Assembly: GCF_015354405.1 (NCBI RefSeq)
Contig: NZ_JADKYP010000006.1
Location: 124,001 to 188,000 of the forward strand
Length of the DNA stretch: 64,000 nt
Reading direction: 5' to 3'
From: Nocardia sp. BSTN01
GTDB taxonomy: Bacteria; Actinomycetota; Actinomycetes; Mycobacteriales; Mycobacteriaceae
The position numbers were made by a program, and so were the translations under genes. The notes under the pieces are model-generated. The model ran no database searches. It saw only the letters and a program-made list of their open reading frames with translations, and was not told the origin of the DNA. Below, in pieces: positions 18,209 to 25,036 of this stretch (the first letter of the stretch is position 1; every line of letters starts with the position of its first letter).

Positions 18209-18238
18209 GGCCGGCAGTCCGTTCCCGGTCTGCCGGCC
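18209..18238. terminator. Bidirectional hairpin terminator
   Basis: GGCCGGCAG (18209-18217) pairs with CTGCCGGCC (18230-18238) over a 12-nt loop, between the convergent LLM and STAS genes. Confidence 0.65.
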
Positions 18239-18246
18239 GTCTGCGC

Positions 18247-18627
18247 TCAGCCCTGGTGCAGCGCCGCGAGCGCGGCGTCGAGCGTGGGATGCAGGGCGAA
18301 CACCTGATCGAGATTGGTCAGTTTGAGCTGTCTGCTGGTGGCCGGTCCCTCGGCGACCAGGACGATGCGCGTCTCGGAGCCGGCCCGCTGATGGGCGGCC
18401 ACCAGCGCGGCCATTCCGGCCGAGGCCAGGAAACTCACCTGCAACAGGTCGATGATCAGTGCCGCGGGTTTACCGCCGAGGGTCGCCTCGATCGCACTCT
18501 CCAGTGCGGGAGCGGTCGCAAGGTCGACCTCGCCGGCCACCGTGAGCACGGTCGCATCGTCGTGCACGCTGACCGAGGTGGTCATCGCGTCGGCGAGGGG
18601 ATACGCGTCTCCGGAAGTATTGGTCAC
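18247..18627 (-). CDS. STAS-domain anti-sigma factor antagonist
   Basis: About 126 residues, a single STAS domain like RsbV/SpoIIAA. The phospho-acceptor region reads D-L-L-Q-V-S-F-L-A-S-A-G-M, with the serine in the usual D-x-S-F/G-L-x-S context. It would bind an anti-sigma kinase when dephosphorylated. The start is uncertain: GTG at 18627 has AGGTAG 10 nt upstream, TTG at 18636 and ATG at 18585 are also in frame. It stands alone, about 6.8 kb from the stressosome operon and its PP2C phosphatase, which are candidate partners. Confidence 0.82.
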   Translation of the reverse strand: MTNTSGDAYPLADAMTTSVSVHDDATVLTVAGEVDLATAPALESAIEATLGGKPAALIIDLLQVSFLASAGMAALVAAHQRAGSETRIVLVAEGPATSRQLKLTNLDQVFALHPTLDAALAALHQG

Positions 18628-18651
18628 GGTTGTCAATCTACCTGCTGGGTA
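18628..18651 (+). promoter_or_regulatory. Possible SigB/SigF-type promoter (GGTT-N15-GGGTA)
   Basis: GGTT at 18628-18631 and GGGTA at 18647-18651 with 15 nt between them, pointing toward the holin-like/DUF3618 pair about 200 nt downstream. The -35 is GGTTG rather than GGTTT, so this is weaker than the site at 29757-29781. Confidence 0.4.
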
Positions 18652-18855
18652 CTCGGGACTCTCTCCGGCCGGGCAATTGCTTTCCGGCGCAAGGAGTTAA
18701 CCGCCCGCCGCACGCTAAATCCGTCGCCCCCGCGCACCGGAGGAGGTGTCGTCACGGATTTCGCGGGTATCGCGACCGACAACGGGACAGGCGGTTCGCT
18801 CGCGGGCGGAGCGAGCTCGCCCGATTCGATCGGTGCCCGGAGGAGTGGTTGTCAG

Positions 18856-19269
18856 ATGTCGCATATCGAGAACGGCCGAGCGCCGGAGACGGCGTCGGTG
18901 GCCGAATTGGTCGGCACCACCACGGAGCAATTGAGCCGGTTGGTCCGCGAAGAGGCGAAACTGGCGGTCGTCGAGGCGCAGGGCAAGGCCAAGCGGCTGG
19001 GCGCCGGTGCGGGGATGCTCGGCGCCGCCGCCGTGCTGGGGCTGGCCGTCCTCGGCGCCCTGGTCGCGGCCGCGATCACGGCCCTGGCGCTGGTGCTGTC
19101 CGTCTGGGCTTCCGCGTTGATCGTGGCCGCGGCGCTGGCCGTGGTCGCCGCCGTCCTCGGCCTCCTCGGGCGGACGAGCATCCGCAAGGGGAGTCCGCCG
19201 ATACCCGAGCGGGCCGCCGCGAACGTCCGCGAAGACGTGGCCGTCATCAAGGAGAGGACTCGGCGATGA
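18856..19269 (+). CDS. Phage-holin-family (DUF1469-like) membrane protein
   Basis: 137 residues. A charged N-terminal helix (T-T-E-Q-L-S-R-L-V-R-E-E-A-K-L) is followed by two Ala/Leu/Val transmembrane helices (about 55-80 and 85-110) and a charged tail. This is the actinobacterial putative superfamily III holin family, which is usually chromosomal and not phage-derived; cell-envelope stress roles are suspected. The ATG at 18856 has GGAGGAG 11 nt upstream. The next gene overlaps its stop (ATGA). Confidence 0.82.
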   Translation: MSHIENGRAPETASVAELVGTTTEQLSRLVREEAKLAVVEAQGKAKRLGAGAGMLGAAAVLGLAVLGALVAAAITALALVLSVWASALIVAAALAVVAAVLGLLGRTSIRKGSPPIPERAAANVREDVAVIKERTRR

Positions 19270-19529
19270 ACATCCCTTCCGATCCGGAAGCGTTGCGTTA
19301 CGACCGCGATCTGACGCGCGAGGAGCTGGGCCGCACCGTGCAGGCGCTCAGCGACAAGCTCGACGTGCCCGGTCGCACCCGCGAGCGGCTGCACCGCGGT
19401 GCCCGATCCGCCCAGGACAATGCGGACCGGGCCGCGCAGGTCGTCAAGCAGATCCCGCTACCGGCGATCGGTCTGGGCGCGGCGGGCGCGGTCGCCGCGG
19501 TGTGGCTGGTGCGGCGGAAGCGGTCGTGA
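19266..19529 (+). CDS. DUF3618-type small membrane protein
   Basis: 87 residues: an N-terminal helix with R-E-E-L-G-R-T-V-Q-A-L-S-D-K-L-D typical of DUF3618, an Arg-rich middle, and a C-terminal transmembrane helix (P-A-I-G-L-G-A-A-G-A-V-A-A-V-W-L) ending in basic residues. Translationally coupled to the holin-like gene. The pair is common in actinobacteria, often in stress-induced units. Function unknown. Confidence 0.82.
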   Translation: MNIPSDPEALRYDRDLTREELGRTVQALSDKLDVPGRTRERLHRGARSAQDNADRAAQVVKQIPLPAIGLGAAGAVAAVWLVRRKRS

Positions 19530-19533
19530 CGGG

Positions 19534-19872
19534 TCAGACCGCGCCGCCGGCGCCGGGCGGCTCCCCGAGGGGCCAGCGCGCGTAGGTGCGTTCCGGCCGG
19601 ACAGTGATCACATCGGTCACCTCGATGAGTTCGGCGGGGACGATGGCGCCCGGGAAGTGGTCGAGACTCGGCACGATCACCGCTTCGGCATCCTGGGTGA
19701 TCGCCGCGCCGATCAGGAACTGCACCGGATTGTCGGTGCGATCGCCGAAGGTGACCGTTTCCGCGAGGGTGTATCCCAGACGTCTTGCCAGACAGCGGAT
19801 CTGCGCCGCATCCCATTCCTGGTGCAGGCGTGAGACTTCCGTGCGCAGAAAGCCGAGTGCCAGAAAAGTCAT
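19534..19872 (-). CDS. Conserved hypothetical protein, resolvase-fold-like
   Basis: 112 residues. The stretch L-A-R-R-L-G-Y-T-L-A-E-T-V-T-F, then A-E-A-V-I-V-P-S-L-D-H-F, followed by V-T-D-V-I-T-V, resembles the alpha/beta core of serine-recombinase N-termini and of small actinobacterial hypothetical proteins, but no catalytic serine context is present. ATG at 19872 with a good GGAGGA RBS. It converges on the DUF3618 gene. Function unknown. Confidence 0.65.
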   Translation of the reverse strand: MTFLALGFLRTEVSRLHQEWDAAQIRCLARRLGYTLAETVTFGDRTDNPVQFLIGAAITQDAEAVIVPSLDHFPGAIVPAELIEVTDVITVRPERTYARWPLGEPPGAGGAV

Positions 19873-20325
19873 GGCAGTCCTCCTCGCGTCGTCCGCAATC
19901 CGGAACCACCGGCGACGTGGTGTGCGCCCGCCGTTCGGTTCCGCCGCTGTACCTCTCGCGGACAGACCCGCGAATACCTAGCAAACTCAGAAGGTATTTC
20001 CCGATCGTGAAAGCGGGCAAACCCCTGTCCGGGGGTTGACGCCTGCGTTCGTCCGGTGCGGTTTGCTGGGATCTGCCGGGTCATTCTCGACGTGAAGGCG
20101 GGTTTTCCGTTGATCTTGGGAACGGCGGCGTCGCCCCGGGAGGGGTAGTGAGGTCATCTGCATCGCCTCATCGTGTCCGCTCCCCGGTGAAGCGAACACC
20201 CGCTAGCGACGGCGAGTGCGGGCGCGCTCCCGCGTGGAATGCCGTTCCTTCTCGAATCGGCCGCAGCAAATTCGCAGCTAACTTGCGGAAACGGCGCCAG
20301 TGGAGCCCGACAGCTGCCCGCCGGT
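19873..20325. other. 453-bp intergenic stretch without a gene
   Basis: No reading frame with family resemblance or a good RBS. It holds a short hairpin (AACCCC 20020-20025 / GGGGTT 20032-20037) without a T-run, and presumably the promoter of the leftward gene at 19872. I recognised no riboswitch or stable RNA. Confidence 0.5.
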
Positions 20326-20990
20326 TCAGATCTTGACGGCGTCGAACAGCGTGCGCGAGGAGTGAGCGACGAACGGCCCCTCCCGCCGGATCCGGTCGTC
20401 CAGTTCGCGCAGCCGGTCGCGATAGCGCTCGACGGTGAATCCGGGGACGAGCCAGATCACCTTGCGCAGGAGGTATACGACCGCTCCGATATCGAAGAAT
20501 TCCATCCGCAGCCGTTCGTGGCGCAGGTCGACGATCCGCAGCCCCGCGGCGCGCGCCACGGCGGCTTCGTCGTCGTGGTGCCGCCGGGCCGCAACACCCG
20601 GGCAATCTCGGCCCACCGGACCACGGCCGGATGCCGGCTGGTCACGAGATCGAAGGCGGCGTCGGCGAACGGGAGCGGTGCGTCGTCGGCGGTGGCGACC
20701 ACCACGGCCCCGCGCGGATGCAAGCGCGCGGTCGCCGCGGCGGCGTTCGGCGGCCACGATTCGGTCGCCGCCATCGTCGGCGGGAACGTGTCGGCCTCGG
20801 CGAGCACTTCGCCACCGCCGGTCTCGAGGTCGAGTGCCGCCGTCGCGGTCGCCAGACGCGCGCTCATCGATCGCTGATAGCCCCACGACGGCCGCTGTTC
20901 GGTGGCCCGCCCGCTCAGCCACTCGAAATCCCAGCCGTCCACCGGTGCGGCCGCGGCGGCATCGAGCAATTCCTCGAAAGTGCGCTCCAT
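20326..20990 (-). pseudogene. Broken SAM-dependent methyltransferase (internal deletion + frameshift)
   Basis: The first part (ATG 20990 down to about 20590) reads as a class I methyltransferase: M-E-R-T-F-E-E-L-L, G-W-D-F-E-W-L, E-S-W-P-P-N, L-P-F-A-D-A-A-F-D-L-V, ending V-L-R-P-G-G-T. At about 20580-20590 the frame is lost. The downstream frame resumes with the family's C-terminal part (H-E-R-L-R-M-E-F-F-D-I-G-A-V-V-Y-L-L-R-K) and runs to a stop at 20326. Intact homologues as I recall them have about 30 extra residues at the junction (Q-Q-V-G-P-A-S region), so a deletion plus frame change is inferred. It lies 46 nt downstream of the acyl-CoA dehydrogenase operon. Confidence 0.75.
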
Positions 20991-21036
20991 CCGTCGCATT
21001 CTGCCGCCGGACCGGAATCCGGCGGCAGCGAGGTCG

Positions 21037-21783
21037 CTAGGCGCGGTAGGCGTCGGTTCCCGCGCGGGACAGCACGATGTTCGGGACAACCGCCCGCGAC
21101 GACAACCGCAGCAGGGCATCGACTATTTCGACGATGTCGCCGACGGTGAGCATCTGCTCCGGCGGGATGCGATCGTGGATCCAGGCGCTCATATCGGTGT
21201 CGACATATCCGGGAGCGAGGGTGGTGGCGCTGATGCCGTTACCCGATTCCTCGGCGTTGAGGGTGGCGATCAGGGAGATGAGCGCTGCCTTGGCCGCGCC
21301 GTAGACGGCGAGTCCGGCTTCGGCGTAGACGCCCGTGATCGACGACAGCGCGATCACTTTCGCGCCGCGGTCGGGTGCGGCCGCGGCCGCGGCGCGCAGC
21401 ATCGGCAGTGCGCCCTGGATGAGCTGCAGCGGCGCGCGCAGATTGACCGCGAGGGTCTTGTCGAAGCGCCGCACGGAAGTGTCGGCGAGCGGACCGGCGG
21501 TGCCGACACCTGCGTTGAGGATCAGCGCCGACAGGGTGCCGAACCGGTTCGCGTGCTCGGCCACCACCCGCTCGACGCCGTCGGTATCGGACATGTCGGC
21601 GGCCACGGCGATGACGTCCGCCGCGCCGGCCGACCGCAGTTGCGCGGCGACCTCGTCGAGGCGTGCGGCATCTCGGGCGGTGACGGTGAGCGAATAGCCT
21701 TGTTCGGCAAGGCGATTCGCGATCCCGAGCCCGATGCCGCGGGACGCCCCGCTGATCAGGGCGGACTTGTGATTTCCGGTCAC
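21037..21783 (-). CDS. Short-chain dehydrogenase/reductase
   Basis: 248-residue SDR with S-G-A-S-R-G-I-G-L-G-I-A, L-N-A-G-V-G, and the catalytic serine / Y-G-A-A-K motif. GTG start overlapping the upstream kinase-like gene's stop (GTGA). Third gene of an acyl-CoA dehydrogenase / APH kinase / SDR operon; a hydroxyacyl-CoA or ketone substrate is plausible from that context. Confidence 0.88.
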   Translation of the reverse strand: MTGNHKSALISGASRGIGLGIANRLAEQGYSLTVTARDAARLDEVAAQLRSAGAADVIAVAADMSDTDGVERVVAEHANRFGTLSALILNAGVGTAGPLADTSVRRFDKTLAVNLRAPLQLIQGALPMLRAAAAAAPDRGAKVIALSSITGVYAEAGLAVYGAAKAALISLIATLNAEESGNGISATTLAPGYVDTDMSAWIHDRIPPEQMLTVGDIVEIVDALLRLSSRAVVPNIVLSRAGTDAYRA

Positions 21784-22802
21784 TTCCGGACTCCTTTCAG
21801 CGCGCGCAGCCCGGCGGCCATGAACTCCGGTGTCGCCTCGGCCGCGCGTTCGGCGGCGGAGCCCGCGTCCGAGCCCCGCAGCGCGCGGTGGGTGATGCCC
21901 TCGCCGATGACGCCGAGCTTGAAATTGGCCAATGCGAGGTAGAAACCCCAGTCACCGAGATCGCGGCCCGACGCCGTGGCGTAGGCCTGGGCGAGATCGT
22001 CGGCGCCGGGCATGCGGTCGCTGGTCCACGCGGCCGGCGATCCGAGCACCAGATCGAAGATCGGTGCCCGGTACACGCACATCAACGCCACATCGGTGAG
22101 CGGATCACCGAGGGTGGACAGCTCCCAGTCGACGACGGCGCGGACCCGGCCGGGATCGCGCGCATCGAGAATGGTGTTGTCGATGCGGAAGTCGCCGTGC
22201 ACGATCGAGGCCGCCGACCGGTCCGGCACCGCCTCGGCCAGCGCGGCGTGCAAGGCCGCTACGTCGGGAAGTTCGCGGGTCTTCACCCGTTCCCATTGGG
22301 AGGCCCACAGATTCACCTGCCGGGTCACGAATCCGTCCGGGCGACCGAACTTTTCGAGTCCGACCGCGACCGGATCCACGGCATGCAGCTCGGCCAGTAC
22401 CCGGACCAGTTCATCGACGGCGGTGTCGATCTGGGTGTCGGTGAGTGCGGCGAGATCGTCCTGATCGCGGATCACGGTGCCGTCGACGAACTCCACGACG
22501 GTCATCGGCGCGCCGAGTGTGGCGCCGTCGGCGTCGAAGGCGACCGTCTTCGCCACGGGCACCGCCGATTCGCGCAAGGCATGGGTCACCGTGAACTCGC
22601 GGGCCATATCGTGCGCGGACGGGGTCAGCCCGGCGACCGGCGGGCGGCGCACGACCCATCGCGACACCTCGTCGGCGGCGACGAAGGTCAGATTCGACCG
22701 GCCGCCGCTGATGAGCTCCACGCGCAGTTCACCGCGCATGTTGACGCCCTGCTCCCGCAGGAACCGCTCGAGCGCGGCGACGTCCATTCCGGGCAGGCTC
22801 AT
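21780..22802 (-). CDS. Aminoglycoside-phosphotransferase-like kinase, acyl-CoA-metabolism type
   Basis: 340 residues from ATG 22802 (ATGA overlap with the acyl-CoA dehydrogenase stop). APH fold: a glycine loop near G-G-R-S-N-L-T-F, the Brenner motif H-G-D-F-R-I-D-N, and V-D-W-E-L-S-T-L-G-D-P. This subfamily partners with acyl-CoA dehydrogenases, as in human ACAD10/ACAD11 and the Pseudomonas LvaA/LvaC pair, where the kinase phosphorylates the 4-hydroxyl of a 4-hydroxyacyl-CoA. Antibiotic resistance is unlikely in this setting. Confidence 0.87.
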   Translation of the reverse strand: MSLPGMDVAALERFLREQGVNMRGELRVELISGGRSNLTFVAADEVSRWVVRRPPVAGLTPSAHDMAREFTVTHALRESAVPVAKTVAFDADGATLGAPMTVVEFVDGTVIRDQDDLAALTDTQIDTAVDELVRVLAELHAVDPVAVGLEKFGRPDGFVTRQVNLWASQWERVKTRELPDVAALHAALAEAVPDRSAASIVHGDFRIDNTILDARDPGRVRAVVDWELSTLGDPLTDVALMCVYRAPIFDLVLGSPAAWTSDRMPGADDLAQAYATASGRDLGDWGFYLALANFKLGVIGEGITHRALRGSDAGSAAERAAEATPEFMAAGLRALKGVRK

Positions 22803-24013
22803 TCGGCTTCTCGCAATGCGCGCTTCGCGGCGCCGACCGCGCGCTTGGCGATCGCCCACCGATGGACCTCGGACGGTCCGTCGTAGATTCGGAAGGGCCG
22901 CACCTCACGCGACAGCCGCGCCAGCGGCAGGTCGCCGGACACGCCGAGGCCGCCGCACATCTGCATACTGCGGTCGACGATCCGGAAAATGGCCTCGGCG
23001 GCAAAGGTTTTCGCGATCGAGGTGGCGTTGGCGGCCGGTTCGCCGCAGTCGAGTTCCCAGCAGGCGCGGGTCAGCAGCGCGCGGGTGGCGGCGATATCGA
23101 TCTCGTTGTCGGCGATCATCTTCTGCACCATGCCGAGGTCGCCGAGGCGCGAACCGAAACCCTCGCGCCGGGCCACGTGCGCGACCGCGACGTCGTGTCC
23201 GCGGCGGGCGGCACCGAGCCAGCGCATCACATGCGTCATGCGGGCCGGGCCGAGGCGGACCTGCGCGTATTCGAAGCCGCGGTCGACCTCGCCGAGGACG
23301 GCCGCGTCCGGAACCAGCAGGTCCTCGAAGAAGACCTCGCAGTGCCCGCCGACCATCGAGCGATCCAGCGTGTCGAGGTGGCGTCCGACCCGGATGCCGG
23401 GAGTGTCGGCCGGTGCCAGGAACATGGTCGCGCCGCCGCGCTGTCCCGGTTCTCCCGAGGTGCGGGCCATGATGATGAAGAAGCCCGCGCCGTCGGCGCC
23501 GGTGATGAACCATTTGCGTCCGTTGATCCGCCATCCTCCCTCGGCGCGGACCGCGCGGGTGGCCAGCGCCGACGGATCCGATCCCGCGCCGGGCGCCGGT
23601 TCGGTCATCGCGAAGGCGGACCGCACGTCGCCGTGTGCGAGCGGCGCGAGATACTGCTGCTTCTGCTCCGGGTTCGCGATATGCGCGAGCATGTGCACAT
23701 TGCCCTCGTCGGGGGCGGCGATATTCAGTGCCGTCGGGCCGAACAGCGAATAACCGGCCTCCTCGAAGACCGGCGCGCGGTCCGACATCCCGAGACCGTG
23801 GCCGCCGTATTCGACCGGCGCGTGCGGCGCGAAGACACCCGCCTCGCGCCCGGCCTGCTGGAGTTCGACGCGGAACGCGTCGCCACCGGCCGCGGTGATG
23901 TCGCCGTCGTGCGCATCCTCGAGCGGCAGCACCCGGTCGCGGATGAAGTCGCGGGTACGTTCGGTCAGTTCGTGTACCTCGGGCGGCAGGGACAGCTCGA
24001 TCGCCACGTCCAC
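22799..24013 (-). CDS. Acyl-CoA dehydrogenase family protein (ACAD11/LvaC-like context)
   Basis: 404 residues with the acyl-CoA dehydrogenase layout: helical N-domain, beta domain with F-A-M-T-E-P and N-G-R-K-W-F-I-T-G-A, and helical C-domain with Q-M-C-G-G-L-G-V-S-G-D-L-P-L. GTG start at 24013 with GAGGA nearby. With the APH-like kinase it may catalyse elimination from a phosphorylated hydroxyacyl-CoA rather than classical alpha,beta-desaturation (inference from the ACAD10/11 and Lva systems). Its upstream region holds a 22-bp near-perfect palindrome. Confidence 0.9.
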   Translation of the reverse strand: MDVAIELSLPPEVHELTERTRDFIRDRVLPLEDAHDGDITAAGGDAFRVELQQAGREAGVFAPHAPVEYGGHGLGMSDRAPVFEEAGYSLFGPTALNIAAPDEGNVHMLAHIANPEQKQQYLAPLAHGDVRSAFAMTEPAPGAGSDPSALATRAVRAEGGWRINGRKWFITGADGAGFFIIMARTSGEPGQRGGATMFLAPADTPGIRVGRHLDTLDRSMVGGHCEVFFEDLLVPDAAVLGEVDRGFEYAQVRLGPARMTHVMRWLGAARRGHDVAVAHVARREGFGSRLGDLGMVQKMIADNEIDIAATRALLTRACWELDCGEPAANATSIAKTFAAEAIFRIVDRSMQMCGGLGVSGDLPLARLSREVRPFRIYDGPSEVHRWAIAKRAVGAAKRALREAE

Positions 24014-24026
24014 TCCTCGATCTCAG

Positions 24027-24048
24027 TCGCCGAACGATCGCTCGGCGA
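24027..24048. promoter_or_regulatory. 22-bp near-palindromic operator upstream of acyl-CoA dehydrogenase
   Basis: TCGCCGA (24027-24033) and TCGGCGA (24042-24048) flank a core with CGATCG at its centre; 20 of 22 positions are symmetric. It sits 14-35 nt upstream of the GTG start, typical of a TetR-type repressor site. Confidence 0.6.
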
Positions 24049-24116
24049 TCACCTGTCATGCAGACTCGCATGTCTCGATAAAGCCTGTCAATTCGGTGTT
24101 CTGCGCCCGCCCAGAG

Positions 24117-24135
24117 TGTTCAGGTATTCTGAACA
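24117..24135. promoter_or_regulatory. 19-bp inverted repeat upstream of XRE-TetR regulator
   Basis: TGTTCAG (24117-24123), 5-nt spacer GTATT, CTGAACA (24129-24135), a perfect 7-bp dyad ending 2 nt before the regulator's ATG. Likely autoregulatory. Confidence 0.65.
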
Positions 24136-24137
24136 TT

Positions 24138-25034
24138 ATGGACGGTGCGGAGCAGGATCGACACAATGTGGGCAGCCGGGTGCGGCAGGCGAGAACCGAT
24201 GCCGGGCTGTCGCTGCGCGCGACCGCGGAACGCATCGGTGTCAGCCCGGCCACCCTCAGCGCGATCGAGAACGACAAGACCGGCGTCTCGATCGCCCGGC
24301 TGCGTGCCCTGGCCGCGGCGCTCGGCACCACGGTCGCATGGCTGATCGACGAATCACCCGCGCCGCGGCCGGCCCGTCCGCGCCCACGAACGAGCGGTAC
24401 GCCCGAGGGCGACACCGCCCGTGCCTGGCGCGAGTTCCCGCCGCTGGACATCGATCCGGTCCTGGCCGCCGCCATCGATTCCTTCGTCGAGACCGGATAT
24501 CACGGCGCGACCATGCGGTCGATCGCCCACCGCGCCGGGATGAGCGTGCCCGGCGTTTATCACCACTACCGCGACAAACAGGAACTTCTCGTCCACGCGC
24601 TCGACCTCACCATGGACGAATTGCATTGGCGCACAAGGGCGGCGCGCGGCGAGGCGATCGGTGGCCGCGAGCGCCTGATCCGCGTGGTCGAGGCCCTCGC
24701 CCTGTTCCACACCCACCGCCGCGAACTGGCCTTCATCGGCGCGAGTGAGATGCGCAGCCTCATGCCGGACAATCGCCGGCGAATCACCGCATCCCGCAAC
24801 GAGATCCAGTATCTGCTCGACGCGGACATCGACACCGCCCTGGCCGAGGCGAACCTGCCCGCCGCGCACGCGCGTGTCGCGGGCCGGGCCATCGCCACGA
24901 TGTGCACGTCGCTGCCGCAGTGGTTCCGGCTCGACGGGCCCGCGACTCCCGAGCAGATCGCCACCGAGTACGCCGATTTCGCCCTCGGCCTCCTCGGCAT
25001 CGAGACGCGAAACCCGGTGCGGGCGACGAACTGA
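24138..25034 (+). CDS. Fusion regulator: XRE HTH followed by complete TetR protein
   Basis: 298 residues. Residues 12-66 are a Cro/C1-type HTH (R-V-R-Q-A-R-T-D-A-G-L-S-L-R, I-G-V-S-P-A-T-L-S-A-I-E-N). After a Pro/Arg linker, residues 95-290 are a full TetR repressor (HTH with G-Y-H-G-A-T-M-R-S-I-A-H-R-A-G-M-S-V-P-G-V-Y-H). Two DNA-binding domains in one chain could read a composite operator. It is divergent from the acyl-CoA dehydrogenase operon, and two unlike palindromes lie between them. The ATG at 24138 matches the N-terminus of the HTH family. Confidence 0.88.
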   Translation: MDGAEQDRHNVGSRVRQARTDAGLSLRATAERIGVSPATLSAIENDKTGVSIARLRALAAALGTTVAWLIDESPAPRPARPRPRTSGTPEGDTARAWREFPPLDIDPVLAAAIDSFVETGYHGATMRSIAHRAGMSVPGVYHHYRDKQELLVHALDLTMDELHWRTRAARGEAIGGRERLIRVVEALALFHTHRRELAFIGASEMRSLMPDNRRRITASRNEIQYLLDADIDTALAEANLPAAHARVAGRAIATMCTSLPQWFRLDGPATPEQIATEYADFALGLLGIETRNPVRATN

Positions 25035-25036
25035 GC

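Noticed and set aside
18856-19269. Prophage holin
   Set aside because: No other phage genes nearby; the family is widespread and chromosomal in actinobacteria.
20020-20037. Hairpin in the 453-bp gap considered as a terminator or riboswitch part
   Set aside because: Short stem, no T-run, and no surrounding conserved riboswitch architecture that I can recognise.
21780-22802. Aminoglycoside resistance kinase
   Set aside because: The APH fold is shared, but operon coupling to an acyl-CoA dehydrogenase and SDR points to acyl-CoA metabolism.
22862-24748. 628-residue plus-strand open frame opposite the acyl-CoA dehydrogenase
   Set aside because: Overlaps two real genes in other frames; no domain.
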